Shown here: piece after piece, positions 6,051-13,776 of the stretch | Numbering within the stretch: the stretch's first letter is position 1 | Layout of the letters: each line of letters opens with the position of its first letter | Assembly (NCBI GenBank): GCA_038231495.1 | Contig: JBBRLG010000137.1 | Location: 1-13,776 of the forward strand | Direction: 5' to 3' | Length of the DNA stretch: 13,776 bases | DNA from: JBBRLG01 sp038231495 | GTDB lineage: Bacteria > Planctomycetota > Planctomycetia > Gemmatales > Gemmataceae | Position numbers and translations under genes: made by a program | The notes under the pieces: model-generated | Database searches by the model: none | What the model was told of the DNA's origin: nothing | What the model saw: only the letters and a program-made list of their open reading frames with translations

Positions 6051-9000
6051 ATGCTGAAGCGTCTGGAACTGGTCGGATTCAAGTCGTTCGCGGACAAGAC
6101 CGAGTTCGACTTCCCCGCCGGCATCACCGGCATCGTCGGCCCCAACGGGTCGGGGAAGAGCAACGTCGTTGATGCCGTGCGCTGGGTGCTGGGCGAACAA
6201 AGCGCCAAGAGCCTGCGCGGCGGCGAGATGGCCGACGTGATCTTCAACGGCTCCGCGTCGCGCCGCAGCCTCGGCCTGGCCGAAGTCACCATGACCTTCG
6301 ACAACGCCCGCCGGTCGCTCGCCACCGAGGCCGACGAGGTGCAGATCACGCGCCGCGTCTACCGCAGCGGCGAAGGCGAATACCTCATCAACCAGCACCT
6401 CTGCCGACTCAAAGACAGTAAAGACCTTTTTTTGGGCAGCGGTGCCGGCAACGACGCCTATAGCATCATCGAGCAGGGGCGCGTCGATGTGTTGTTGCAG
6501 GCTTCGACCAAGGACCGCCGGACCATATTCGAGGAGGCGGCCGGCATCAGCCGGTTCAAGGCCCGCAAAGTCGAGACGCTGCGCAAGCTGGAGCGCGTCG
6601 ATCAAAACCTGCAACGGCTCAAGGACATTATCGACGAGGTTGAGAAGCAGCTGCGCAGCGTGAAGCTGCAAGCGGCCAAGGCCCAGCGCCACCAGGAGTA
6701 CAGCGACCGGCTCAAGGAACTCCGGGTGGCGCTGGGTTTCCAGGAATACCGGCAGGTGGGCGATCGCCTCCAAACCGAGACGGCGTTGCTGGACGAGCAA
6801 CGGGCGGCGCTCCAGGCCGACACCACGCAGGCCGAGGCGTGGGAACGCGAACTGCGGCAAAGGGAGGAGACGCTGGGGCAACTGGACGCCGTCTTCAGCG
6901 GCCACGAAAGCGACCTGGCCGGCGCACGACAACAGATCGCCGCCGAGGAGACGACCTGGGGCCACGAGTGGGAGTTGAGCGACGACCTGGAAACGGAGCT
7001 GACACAGACGCGCTTGCGCCTGGCCCAGGTAAATCAGCATTTGGCGACGTTGGCCGAGTCGGCCCGGCAGGCCGGCGCGGAATTGGGCCAGGTGGAGGGT
7101 CAGTGCGTCGTACATCGCGAGACGGTCGCGACGCTGGAAAATGACCTGTCGGTGACGGACCAACGGCTGACGGCGCTGCACGAGCAGGTTCACCGCGAGA
7201 AGGCCGAGCACCTCGACTCGATGCGCCAGGCGGCGCGACTGCAAAACGACGCCGTGAGTTACAAGGCCCAGGTGGACAATTTGAGCCGGGAGCGCAGCCG
7301 ACTGCGCTTGCGCAGCGAACAGGCTGCCGAGCACCTCGCGTCCCTCGACGTGGAACTGCAAGAACTGACCGCCGCGGACGAGGCGCTGCAAACGCGGCTG
7401 GCGACGGCCCGCCAGCTTGCCGGCGAGATCAAGCAGGAACGGGACCGCATCCGCCAGCAGTTCGAGGAGACGACGCGGCTCGCCTCCGACGTGCGCGCAC
7501 AAAAGAGCGGGTTGGCGAGCCGGGTCGAAGTCCTGGAAGGGCTGGAGCGCAGCCACGAAGGGTTCGGGACCGGGGCGCGCGAGGTGTTCGCGCAATTGGA
7601 GCAGGACGGCACCGGCCCGTGGCGCACGGTCATCGGCATCCTGGCCGACGTTCTCAACGTGCGCCGCGAGTACGCCGCACTCATCGACGTGGCCCTGGGC
7701 GAGCGCGCCCAACGCTTTCTGGTGCAGAACGTCGAACTGCTGGCCCAGGCGTTGCAAAAGCGCGCCCAACCCTTCTCCGGCCGCGTGAGCTTCCTGCCGG
7801 TGACGCCCGCGGGCAAACAGGCGGCGCGGGCGGGGCCGCCGGCGGACGTGCCGGCGCTGGCCGGCGTCGTTGCGGTGGCGTCGCAGGTGGTGCGCTGCGA
7901 CGATCCGCAACTCGCCGACCTGCCGGAGCGGTTGCTGGGCCGGACGCTGATCGTGCGCGACCTGGCCACGGCCCGGCAAATCGCGGCCGCCAACGCCGGC
8001 TTCCGCTGCGTCACCCTGCAAGGCGAACTGCTCGAAGCGGACGGCACGCTCACCGTCGGCGCGCACCACGCCGAGACAGGCATCCTGTCGCGCAAGAGCG
8101 AACTCCGCGAGCTACGCGAGCGGGCGGCCGACCTGGACCGGCGCATCGGCGAAATCGATCGCGAGCTGACCGACCTGCGCGAACGGCTCGCCCTCTTCGA
8201 CCGGCGGGCCGAAAATCAGCAAATGGAGATCGACGTACTCTCCGAGCAGTCCACCGACCTGCGTTCGCGCCTGGGCCAACACCGCCAGCGGCGCGAAGGC
8301 TTGCACGAAGAGGTTCAGGTCAGTCGCACGGAGATGACGGAGCTGGAGCGCGAGATTGAATTGTTGGACGCGGCCTGGAACAAGGCCCGGCAGCAGGCCA
8401 ACCAGGCCGAAACGCGGGTGCAGGAACTGTACGCGCGGCTGGAAGCAGCGGAACTCGAAATTCGCGAACGCGAGTCCGGCCGCCACCGCCAGTCTCAAGA
8501 GGCGTTGTCGGCCAAGGTGAGCCTGGCCCAGGTCGAGGAGCGGCTGTCCGGCCTCCGCGCCCGCCACCAGCAGATCGAAAATGACCGCGCCCAGCGCGAT
8601 TTCGAGCTGCGTCAGAGCGACCGCCACCTCGCCGCCACGCGCGACCGCCTCGCCGAGAGCGTACGCACCCTGCTGCACACTTCGTCCACTTTAGCCCTCG
8701 CTTATCTCCATAAAGAGACCGCCGAGCGGCAACTGGCCGAGCGCGGCCGCGAGCGCAACCAACTGCGTCAAGAACGGCAGCAGCTTTTCGAGAAATCACA
8801 GACCATCCGCAACGCCTGGCGCACCCGCCAGGAGGAAGCCCACACGCGCGAGTTGGAGGTCAACGGCCTGCGCCACCGCATTGACACGCTTTGCGCGCGC
8901 CTGCGCGAGGACTACCAGCTCGAACTGACCGCGCTGACGCCGGAGGCCGCCGCGGCCCTGCCCGCCGTCCCGGACGCCGCCGCGGCCGACGAGGAAGTGA

Positions 9001-9662
9001 CCGACCTACGCCGTAAATTGAGCCGCCTGGGCAGCGTCAACCTCGAAGCGATCCAGGAACTAAACGACCTGGAAGCGCGCTCCGGCACGTTGCAGATTCA
9101 GTACGACGACTTGAACTCGGCCCAGCGGGCGTTGCAGGAGATCATCGGCAAAATCAACACGGATAGCCGCCGGCTGTTCGCCGAAACCTTTCAGATGATC
9201 CGCGTCCACTTCCAGGAACTGTTCCGCAAGCTGTTCGGCGGCGGCATGGCGGAGATTGTGCTGGAAGACGACACCGACATTTTGGAGAGCGGCATCGAGA
9301 TCATCGCCCGCCCGCCCGGCAAGGAGCTGCGCAGCATCTCGTTGATGAGCGGCGGCGAAAAGACGATGACGGCGGTGGCACTGCTGCTGGCGATCTTCCG
9401 CAGCAAGCCGAGTCCGTTCTGCATCCTCGACGAGGTGGACGCGGCCCTGGACGAGGCGAACATCGGCCGGTTTACGTCGGTATTAAGAGACTTTTTGGAC
9501 CGCTCACAGTTCATTATCATCACGCACTCAAAGCGAACGATGGCCTGTGCGGACGTGCTTTATGGCGTGACGATGCAAGAGTCGGGCATCTCGCGGAGGT
9601 TCGCGGTGCGTTTTGAAGACTGGCCCGACGACGAGCGCCAGGCCGGCGAACCGGCGGCGTGA
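6051..9662 (+). CDS. smc: Chromosome segregation/condensation ATPase SMC
   Basis: 1203 residues, normal for bacterial SMC, and all functional parts are present. The N-terminal head begins with the family-typical LKRLELVGFKSFADKT and has Walker A GPNGSGKS (30-37) and the Q-loop region IIEQGRVD (around 142). A long coiled coil runs from about 165 to 500. The hinge spans about 503-660 (GFGTGAREVF through the IGILADVLNV and ALGERAQRFLV stretches), followed by the returning coiled coil to about 1000. The C-terminal head has signature LMSGGEK (1098-1104), Walker B CILDEVD (1124-1130) and the ITHSKRTM segment. SMC dimers, with ScpA and ScpB, extrude DNA loops and help separate replicated chromosomes; neither partner gene is in the window. 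The start is fixed by homology, because only a weak ribosome site (AGG near 6035) precedes it, and the leader is a nested palindrome. No frameshift or missing catalytic residue was seen. Confidence 0.97.
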   Translation: MLKRLELVGFKSFADKTEFDFPAGITGIVGPNGSGKSNVVDAVRWVLGEQSAKSLRGGEMADVIFNGSASRRSLGLAEVTMTFDNARRSLATEADEVQITRRVYRSGEGEYLINQHLCRLKDSKDLFLGSGAGNDAYSIIEQGRVDVLLQASTKDRRTIFEEAAGISRFKARKVETLRKLERVDQNLQRLKDIIDEVEKQLRSVKLQAAKAQRHQEYSDRLKELRVALGFQEYRQVGDRLQTETALLDEQRAALQADTTQAEAWERELRQREETLGQLDAVFSGHESDLAGARQQIAAEETTWGHEWELSDDLETELTQTRLRLAQVNQHLATLAESARQAGAELGQVEGQCVVHRETVATLENDLSVTDQRLTALHEQVHREKAEHLDSMRQAARLQNDAVSYKAQVDNLSRERSRLRLRSEQAAEHLASLDVELQELTAADEALQTRLATARQLAGEIKQERDRIRQQFEETTRLASDVRAQKSGLASRVEVLEGLERSHEGFGTGAREVFAQLEQDGTGPWRTVIGILADVLNVRREYAALIDVALGERAQRFLVQNVELLAQALQKRAQPFSGRVSFLPVTPAGKQAARAGPPADVPALAGVVAVASQVVRCDDPQLADLPERLLGRTLIVRDLATARQIAAANAGFRCVTLQGELLEADGTLTVGAHHAETGILSRKSELRELRERAADLDRRIGEIDRELTDLRERLALFDRRAENQQMEIDVLSEQSTDLRSRLGQHRQRREGLHEEVQVSRTEMTELEREIELLDAAWNKARQQANQAETRVQELYARLEAAELEIRERESGRHRQSQEALSAKVSLAQVEERLSGLRARHQQIENDRAQRDFELRQSDRHLAATRDRLAESVRTLLHTSSTLALAYLHKETAERQLAERGRERNQLRQERQQLFEKSQTIRNAWRTRQEEAHTRELEVNGLRHRIDTLCARLREDYQLELTALTPEAAAALPAVPDAAAADEEVTDLRRKLSRLGSVNLEAIQELNDLEARSGTLQIQYDDLNSAQRALQEIIGKINTDSRRLFAETFQMIRVHFQELFRKLFGGGMAEIVLEDDTDILESGIEIIARPPGKELRSISLMSGGEKTMTAVALLLAIFRSKPSPFCILDEVDAALDEANIGRFTSVLRDFLDRSQFIIITHSKRTMACADVLYGVTMQESGISRRFAVRFEDWPDDERQAGEPAA

Positions 9663-9676
9663 ACGGTTTGGGACCA

Positions 9677-9698
9677 GGCAACTCGATAGGCTGTTGCC
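9677..9698 (+). terminator. Possible weak terminator hairpin after smc
   Basis: GGCAAC (9677-9682) and GTTGCC (9693-9698) form a 6-bp stem with a 10-base loop, 14 bases past the smc stop. Only CTCTTG follows, not a proper T run, so intrinsic termination would be inefficient. Position is the main argument in favour. Confidence 0.28.
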
Positions 9699-9773
9699 CT
9701 CTTGTGCGACCGTCATTCTTCTGGGAACCATTCGCCGGCTCCGCCGCATAGCTCTAACAACAGCCATTTTTTT

Positions 9774-9846
9774 GGCGAGCCGGGAGCGTAAGCGACCGGA
9801 GTGGATCGCTGAAACGCACTCCGGTCGCTTATGCTCCCGCCTCGCC
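9774..9846. repeat. Palindromic repeat element, copy 2 (29-bp arms, two mismatches)
   Basis: The left arm at 9774-9802 is identical to the left arm of copy 1 (29 of 29). The right arm at 9818-9846 is its reverse complement except at 9832 (T for C) and 9840 (C for G). The 15-base loop contains ATCGCTGAAA, like the ATCACTGAAA of copy 1, so the loop is conserved as well as the stem. A run of seven T precedes the left arm, on the wrong side for termination of the plus strand, and it becomes A on the minus strand, so intrinsic termination is not supported either way. Confidence 0.9.
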
Positions 9847-9953
9847 AGGTCTGTTTGGACCTCTAAATCGATTACCGTCATCCGGCGAATCGTTGACTGC
9901 GCGACAGTATCCCGAAAATCGGGTGCCGCGTCGTCCCCGACCGCAACTGTTAC

Positions 9954-9983
9954 TTGACGGCAGGGGGACGAACAGGCGACAAT
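9954..9983 (+). promoter_or_regulatory. Candidate sigma-70-type promoter for the secreted hydrolase-like gene
   Basis: TTGACG at 9954-9959 (5 of 6 to the -35 consensus) is followed after 18 bases by GACAAT at 9978-9983 (4 of 6 to the -10 consensus). Transcription would begin near 9990 and leave a leader of about 110 bases to the start at 10103. The palindrome at 9911-9923 lies 30 bases upstream and could be an operator, which is speculative. Confidence 0.4.
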
Positions 9984-10102
9984 ACACGCATGGGGTTCGG
10001 TTGGCGCCCGGTTACGCACCGGAACGAAATGCGACAGGAATCAGGTCAGCGACGGGGCCGCGCTTTCGCGGGGCGGCCCGCGTTCGTTTACGGAGTTGTT
10101 CC

Positions 10103-12550
10103 ATGCTCACGCGGTCCCTTCCCCTCCCGCCCCGTAGCCGTGTCGCCGCCGTCCTCCTCACCGTGTCTGCCTTACTCGCAAACCCCGCCGCCGTGCCCGC
10201 CCAGGACAAGGCCAACGACCACTACGGCCTCGTCATTCTTAACGACGGCTTCGTCCTGCAGGGCAAGGTCATCCGCGAATCCACCGTGACCGAAACCGAT
10301 TCCGTGACCGGCACGCCGTACAGCTACCCCAAGGGCTTCTTCCTCGTCGACGACGGCCCGCGCCGCATCGTCTTCAGCCACAAGCAGGTCCGCCTCGTCA
10401 CCAAGATGGACCCGCCGATCGACGACCGCGTCGATAACCCCGTCAAGCCCGTCCTCGGCCCCAAGATGCCAACCGTCGCCGAGGTCGTCGATGAAGGCGC
10501 CTGGGACAACAGGTTGGAACGCACCTTCACCTTCCGCGCCGTGCCGGGCGGACCACAGTCCAAACTGAAGCAGAAACTCGACCTGGCGACGCCCTACTTT
10601 GTCCGCCTCGATTCGACCACCGATTGGGCCTGGGGCAGCGTCTACCTGACGCGCGAACTCAAGCCCGACGTGGTGCAGGCGATGCTGGGCGGCCACCCCG
10701 CCTTTCAGGAAAAGGAGGGCATGAGCAACGCCGACCGCACCGCCCGCCGCTTCCGCTACGCCGACTTTTTCACCCGCACCGGCTGGTATCCCGAGGCCGA
10801 AGTCGAGCTCCAGCGTATCTTGAAAGACTTTCCCGACCAGAAGGAGCGCGTCACGGAACGACAGACGGCCATCGGCAAGCTGCGGGCCCGCGAGAGTTTT
10901 GAGGAGATCAAGCGCCTGCACAACGGCGGACAGTACGACACCGTCGTCAAGCGCATTGCGGATTTCCCTGCGGAGAACGTGCCGGAGGACACGCTGGCCG
11001 CCTTCCGCGAGTTGAAGTCCGAGTACGAAGGGGCCAAGGAACGGCGCGAGCAGGCGGTGCGTTTCTTGACGGATTTGAAAGTCGAAGACAAGTTCCGCCC
11101 CCTGTTCGCGGAAGCGGCGAAGGCGATCAAGGACGAGCTGGCCCACGACAACCTCGCCCGGCTTGAGACGTTTCTCAGCCAGGCCAAACAGGCCGAAAAA
11201 CGGGCGAAGGCGGGCAAGAAGCCGGAGTTGAATCCGTCGGAACTGATGGCTTTGGCCGTTACCGGCTGGCTCCTGGGCAACGGCGCGGCGGAGGCCAACC
11301 CGCTGATCGCGGCCAAGCTCTGGCGCACCCGACACCTGCTCGTCGATTACCTGCACACCACGGGTGCCGGAACCCGGCAAAAGCTGCTCGCGGACTACCT
11401 TGCGGAGCGCAACGACTCGACGGCCCTCGACGACATCACGCGCATCGTGCCGACGCTGCCACCCGTCGAGCCGGAGACGGAGATTACCACGAAGACCGTA
11501 ACGGTGAAACTGGGCCGGGCGCAAAAAGGCGTGACCTACGACCTGCGGCTGCCGCCGGAATACCGCCATAGCCGGGCGTACCCCGTGCTGATCCTGCTGC
11601 ACAAGGAGGGCGACAAGCCCGCCGACACGATCGACAAGTGGAAGGAGCAGGCCGCGGAGAACGGCTACATCCTGGCCGCGCCGGAGTGGGACAAGGCCGG
11701 TATCGGCGGCTACACCTACGGCGACAATGACGAGCACCAGACGGTTTTGGAAACGCTCCGCGACCTGCGCCGCCGGTTCCAGGTGGACAGCGACCGCATT
11801 TTCGTGTTCGGCCAGGGCCAGGGCGCGAACATGGCGCACGACGTGGGCCTGTCGCACCCGGACCTGTTTGCCGGCGTGTCGTCGATGGGCGTGGACCCGA
11901 CTTACCATGCGATGGCGTACTGGCGGAGCGGTCAGTACCTGCCGTTCTACGTCGTGACCGGCACGAATTCGGGCAAGAGCGAAGAGCACGTCCACGACCT
12001 GTTCGACCACTGGGTGGGCCGGCACTACCCGATGTTGTGGGTGGCGTACAAGGGCCGCGGCGCGGACTGGTTCGGCGGCGAGTTGCCGAACATTTTCGAC
12101 TGGATGCGGGCCAAGAAGCGGGCGTTCCCGCTGCACCAGCTGGGCACCGACGGCCTGGGTGAGCCGTTCGGCAACGAGTTTTATGCCGTGCGCCCGAGCG
12201 ACAACCGTTTCTACTGGCTAACGTCGGACAACATCGACATCAACCGCTGCATCCTGAAACTTTCACAATGGCGGAAACTGGAGGCGGCGCGCGTGACCGC
12301 GACGATCGATTCGACAAAGAACGAGGTCAAGGTGTCGTCGCAGGGACTCAAGCAGATCACGGTCTGGCTGGGTCGCAACGCGCGCGGCGAGAACATGATC
12401 GATTTCGACCGCGACGTGGTGGTCCGGGTCAACATGCTCGCGCCGGTGAAGAAGAAGCTGACCCCGAGCGCGACGGTGCTGCTGGAAGACCTGTACGACC
12501 GTGGCGACCGCCAGCGGTTGTTTTTGGGGAAGATCGAAATCGGGCAATGA
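10103..12550 (+). CDS. Secreted multi-domain protein with a probably inactive alpha/beta-hydrolase domain
   Basis: 815 residues from ATG 10103, preceded by GGAG at 10092-10095; the frame stays open further upstream, but that sequence is not protein-like and would bury the signal peptide. Residues 1-33 are a signal peptide (VAAVLLTVSALLA core, likely cut after VPA). A beta-rich segment follows at about 37-95 (YGLVILNDGFVLQGKV, then FFLVDDGPRRIVFSHKQVRLV). A helical, TPR-like region spans about 210-460 (RYADFFTRTGWYPEAEVELQRILKDFP written in part). An esterase/PHB-depolymerase-like alpha/beta-hydrolase domain spans about 464-676 (YPVLILLHKEGD, DSDRIFVFGQGQG, GLSHPDLFAG, FGGELPNIFDWM). A C-terminal beta-rich domain fills about 690-815. 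The expected nucleophile elbow GxSxG is GQGQG, with Gly572 instead of Ser. The expected catalytic His position, in GRGADWF, is Ala654. It may therefore bind rather than hydrolyse its ligand (inference). Convergent with the esterase at 12616. Confidence 0.85.
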   Translation: MLTRSLPLPPRSRVAAVLLTVSALLANPAAVPAQDKANDHYGLVILNDGFVLQGKVIRESTVTETDSVTGTPYSYPKGFFLVDDGPRRIVFSHKQVRLVTKMDPPIDDRVDNPVKPVLGPKMPTVAEVVDEGAWDNRLERTFTFRAVPGGPQSKLKQKLDLATPYFVRLDSTTDWAWGSVYLTRELKPDVVQAMLGGHPAFQEKEGMSNADRTARRFRYADFFTRTGWYPEAEVELQRILKDFPDQKERVTERQTAIGKLRARESFEEIKRLHNGGQYDTVVKRIADFPAENVPEDTLAAFRELKSEYEGAKERREQAVRFLTDLKVEDKFRPLFAEAAKAIKDELAHDNLARLETFLSQAKQAEKRAKAGKKPELNPSELMALAVTGWLLGNGAAEANPLIAAKLWRTRHLLVDYLHTTGAGTRQKLLADYLAERNDSTALDDITRIVPTLPPVEPETEITTKTVTVKLGRAQKGVTYDLRLPPEYRHSRAYPVLILLHKEGDKPADTIDKWKEQAAENGYILAAPEWDKAGIGGYTYGDNDEHQTVLETLRDLRRRFQVDSDRIFVFGQGQGANMAHDVGLSHPDLFAGVSSMGVDPTYHAMAYWRSGQYLPFYVVTGTNSGKSEEHVHDLFDHWVGRHYPMLWVAYKGRGADWFGGELPNIFDWMRAKKRAFPLHQLGTDGLGEPFGNEFYAVRPSDNRFYWLTSDNIDINRCILKLSQWRKLEAARVTATIDSTKNEVKVSSQGLKQITVWLGRNARGENMIDFDRDVVVRVNMLAPVKKKLTPSATVLLEDLYDRGDRQRLFLGKIEIGQ

Positions 12551-12558
12551 TTTGCAAG

Positions 12559-12596
12559 CGAGCGTCGCGCTCGGCGCGGGTCTCCCGATCCCGCCG
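12559..12596. terminator. GC-rich hairpins between convergent genes, possible bidirectional terminator
   Basis: The 65-base gap between the two converging stop codons holds CGAGCG-TCG-CGCTCG at 12559-12573, and overlapping its end a two-part stem: CGGCG (12572-12576) with CGCCG (12592-12596), enclosing CGGG-TCT-CCCG (12577-12587). The stems are real, but no T run follows on either strand, so this is only a candidate for slowing or ending transcription from both sides. Confidence 0.33.
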
Positions 12597-12615
12597 GAGC
12601 GCGGTTTTCGGCGAC

Positions 12616-13509
12616 TCACTTCTTCTTGAGGTGCTTGTCGAAGAACGCAAGCATCGCCTTATCGGCCTTGTCGGCGTCCTCGCCCTTAAAGCCGTGGCCG
12701 GCCCCTTCGAGCGTCAACAGTTCCGCCTCCACCTCCGCGGCCTTGAGCTCATCGACGATCCACGTGGCCTGCTCGTAGGCAACGTAATCGTCCTTGGTGC
12801 CGTGGATGCACAGCGTCGGCGCGGCGTCCGGCGTCACCCAGTAGAGCGGGCTGGCGCGGACGTGCAGTTTGCGGGCCGTCTCCAAATTGCCGCCGAGCCA
12901 CAACGGCAGCACCTCCGCCGCGTCCTTGCTTTTGCCGTACGATTTGGTGAAATCGCTCGGCCCGAAATAGTTGACGACGCACGTCACCTTGCTCGACTGG
13001 TCCGCGTTGCCGCCGTCGCCCTCGAACTCCGGGACGCCCGTCGTCACGCCGAGGAACTGCGCCAGGTGGCCGCCCGCCGAGCCGCCGGTGACGCCGATGC
13101 GGTCGGGGTCGATGTGATACTTCTTGGCGTTGGCGCGGGTCCAGCGCACCGCCGCCTTGGTGTCGTAAATTGCCGCGGGGAATTGGTATTTGGGCGCGAG
13201 GCGGTAGGTAATGGTAAGGGCGACATACCCCTGCTGGGCCAGCTTGATGCACTGGCCGTTGTAGCCGTCGCGCGACCCGGCGCGGAAGCCGCCGCCGTGG
13301 ATGCAGATGATCGCCGGGAACGGACCGTCGCCTTTTTTGGGTTGGGCGATGTTGAGCTGGAGATGCTGGCCGTCGGGGTTGCTGTACTCGACGCCCACGT
13401 CGAAGGTCACGTCGTCCGGTACGACCGGGGCCTTCTGGGCGAAGGCCGGCGAACCAGCGAGGGACAGGAAAAGGGTGAGGACGGCTGTCCTAATGAGCAT
13501 TTTGTTCAT
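12616..13509 (-). CDS. Secreted alpha/beta-hydrolase esterase (BD-FAE/HSL-like)
   Basis: 297 residues on the minus strand. Residues 1-24 form a signal peptide (LIRTAVLTLFLSLAGSPAFA, cut after AFA), so the enzyme is exported. It has the full esterase set: oxyanion motif HGGG (71-74), nucleophile elbow GGSAGG (142-147) with Ser144, acid Asp240 in HGTKDDYV, and His272 in GAGHGF. This pattern belongs to the hormone-sensitive-lipase/BD-FAE-like carboxylesterases, which remove acyl or feruloyl groups, often from plant polysaccharides; the exact substrate cannot be read from sequence. Its catalytic residues contrast with the neighbouring hydrolase-like protein, where they are missing. AAGGAG on the minus strand at 13522-13517 lies seven bases before the ATG and supports this start over the internal Met4. 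No clear promoter was found upstream. Confidence 0.94.
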   Translation of the reverse strand: MNKMLIRTAVLTLFLSLAGSPAFAQKAPVVPDDVTFDVGVEYSNPDGQHLQLNIAQPKKGDGPFPAIICIHGGGFRAGSRDGYNGQCIKLAQQGYVALTITYRLAPKYQFPAAIYDTKAAVRWTRANAKKYHIDPDRIGVTGGSAGGHLAQFLGVTTGVPEFEGDGGNADQSSKVTCVVNYFGPSDFTKSYGKSKDAAEVLPLWLGGNLETARKLHVRASPLYWVTPDAAPTLCIHGTKDDYVAYEQATWIVDELKAAEVEAELLTLEGAGHGFKGEDADKADKAMLAFFDKHLKKK

Positions 13510-13762
13510 CGAAATTCTCCTTGTAGCATGTCGCCGGCTTCGTTTCCCGCCGTGTTGCTCTTCTGCGATGTTATTCTGTTACCCTTGCGCTAATCTGCAA
13601 GTAGCGATTTGCCACAAAGGCAGGCCTTTCATGGTTGCCCGAAGGTTCTGAACAAAAAAGACACCGACCTACCCTTCGGAATAGAATGAGGCGAGCGGAA
13701 ATTCGGGCCGATTCGACTCGGCATCCGCTGTGCTTTCGTCGTTGAGAGCCTCTAACTATTTT

Positions 13763-13776
13763 GGCGAGCCGGGAGC
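13763..13776. repeat. Palindromic repeat element, copy 3 (cut by window end)
   Basis: The last 14 bases, GGCGAGCCGGGAGC, are identical to the start of the left arms of copies 1 and 2. As in copy 2, a T run and a CTCTAAC motif lie just upstream (CTCTAAC at 13750-13756 here, 9752-9758 in copy 2), so the repeat unit may extend beyond the arm. The rest of the element is outside the window. Confidence 0.7.

Larger units (their letters stand above)
9663..10102. other. 440-bp non-coding region between smc and the secreted hydrolase-like gene
   Basis: It holds a small stem-loop just after smc (9677-9698), palindromic repeat copy 2 (9774-9846), a short perfect palindrome CCCGA-AAA-TCGGG at 9911-9923, and a candidate promoter at 9954-9983. 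Reading frames that cross it are low-quality arginine-rich translations, including peptides generated by the repeat itself, and I do not accept them as genes. No tRNA-like or riboswitch-like structure was recognised. Confidence 0.7.

Noticed and set aside
6033..8069. 678-residue open frame on the minus strand opposite smc
   Set aside because: It overlaps the certain smc head and coiled coil; its composition is the mirror of coiled-coil codons and no motif is visible.
9893..10102. 70-codon N-terminal extension of the hydrolase-like gene
   Set aside because: It would place the clear signal peptide inside the protein, covers the candidate promoter, and lacks a ribosome site; ATG 10103 with GGAG upstream fits better.
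10172..12136. 654-residue open frame on the minus strand opposite the hydrolase-like gene
   Set aside because: The plus strand here has a signal peptide, domain motifs and a ribosome site; the minus frame has none.
12268..13593. 441-residue plus-strand frame across the esterase
   Set aside because: The minus strand encodes a complete esterase with triad, signal peptide and ribosome site; the plus frame also overlaps the end of the upstream gene in another register.
13510..13762. Promoter for the esterase on the minus strand
   Set aside because: Candidates such as TTGCAG with downstream AT-rich hexamers had poor -10 matches or wrong spacing; only a small stem-loop (13707-13722) was otherwise visible.

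Overview
The window looks like a stretch of chromosome from a GC-rich planctomycete, most likely Gemmataceae. This is inferred from the gene content. There is a DUF1501 C-terminus, an ECF sigma factor with a membrane-anchored C-terminal extension of the kind described in Planctomycetes, exported multi-domain proteins with planctomycete-style hydrolase domains, and GC-rich intergenic regions full of long hairpin repeats. I see no tRNA, rRNA, CRISPR array, transposase or phage gene.

Layout: (1) 1-327, 3' end of a DUF1501 gene. (2) 428-2074, an ECF sigma factor carrying a transmembrane segment and a long coiled-coil tail. (3) 2105-2251, two hairpins followed by a candidate promoter. (4) 2305-3687, a cytochrome P450 whose stop codon lies inside a 29-bp inverted-repeat element. 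(5) 3783-3811, a good candidate promoter for 3892-5772, a lipoprotein combining a flagellar P-ring (FlgI)-like domain with HEAT-like helices. (6) 5790-6028, a nested palindromic element directly before smc. (7) 6051-9662, a full-length SMC chromosome-condensation ATPase. (8) 9663-10102, a 440-bp non-coding region with a second copy of the 29-bp repeat and a candidate promoter. (9) 10103-12550, a secreted three-part protein with an alpha/beta-hydrolase domain that appears to lack its catalytic serine and histidine. (10) 12616-13509 on the minus strand, a secreted esterase with an intact triad, convergent with the previous gene. (11) 13763-13776, the start of a third copy of the repeat, cut by the window end.

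The genes do not form an obvious pathway or operon. Almost every gap holds its own hairpin or promoter-like site, so they are probably transcribed mostly separately. The points most worth following up are the FlgI-like/HEAT lipoprotein with no flagellar genes beside it, the probable pseudo-hydrolase fused to a helical region, and the palindromic repeats, one of which has been built into the P450 reading frame and another of which occupies the smc leader. I did not find a convincing new multi-gene defence or metabolic system here.
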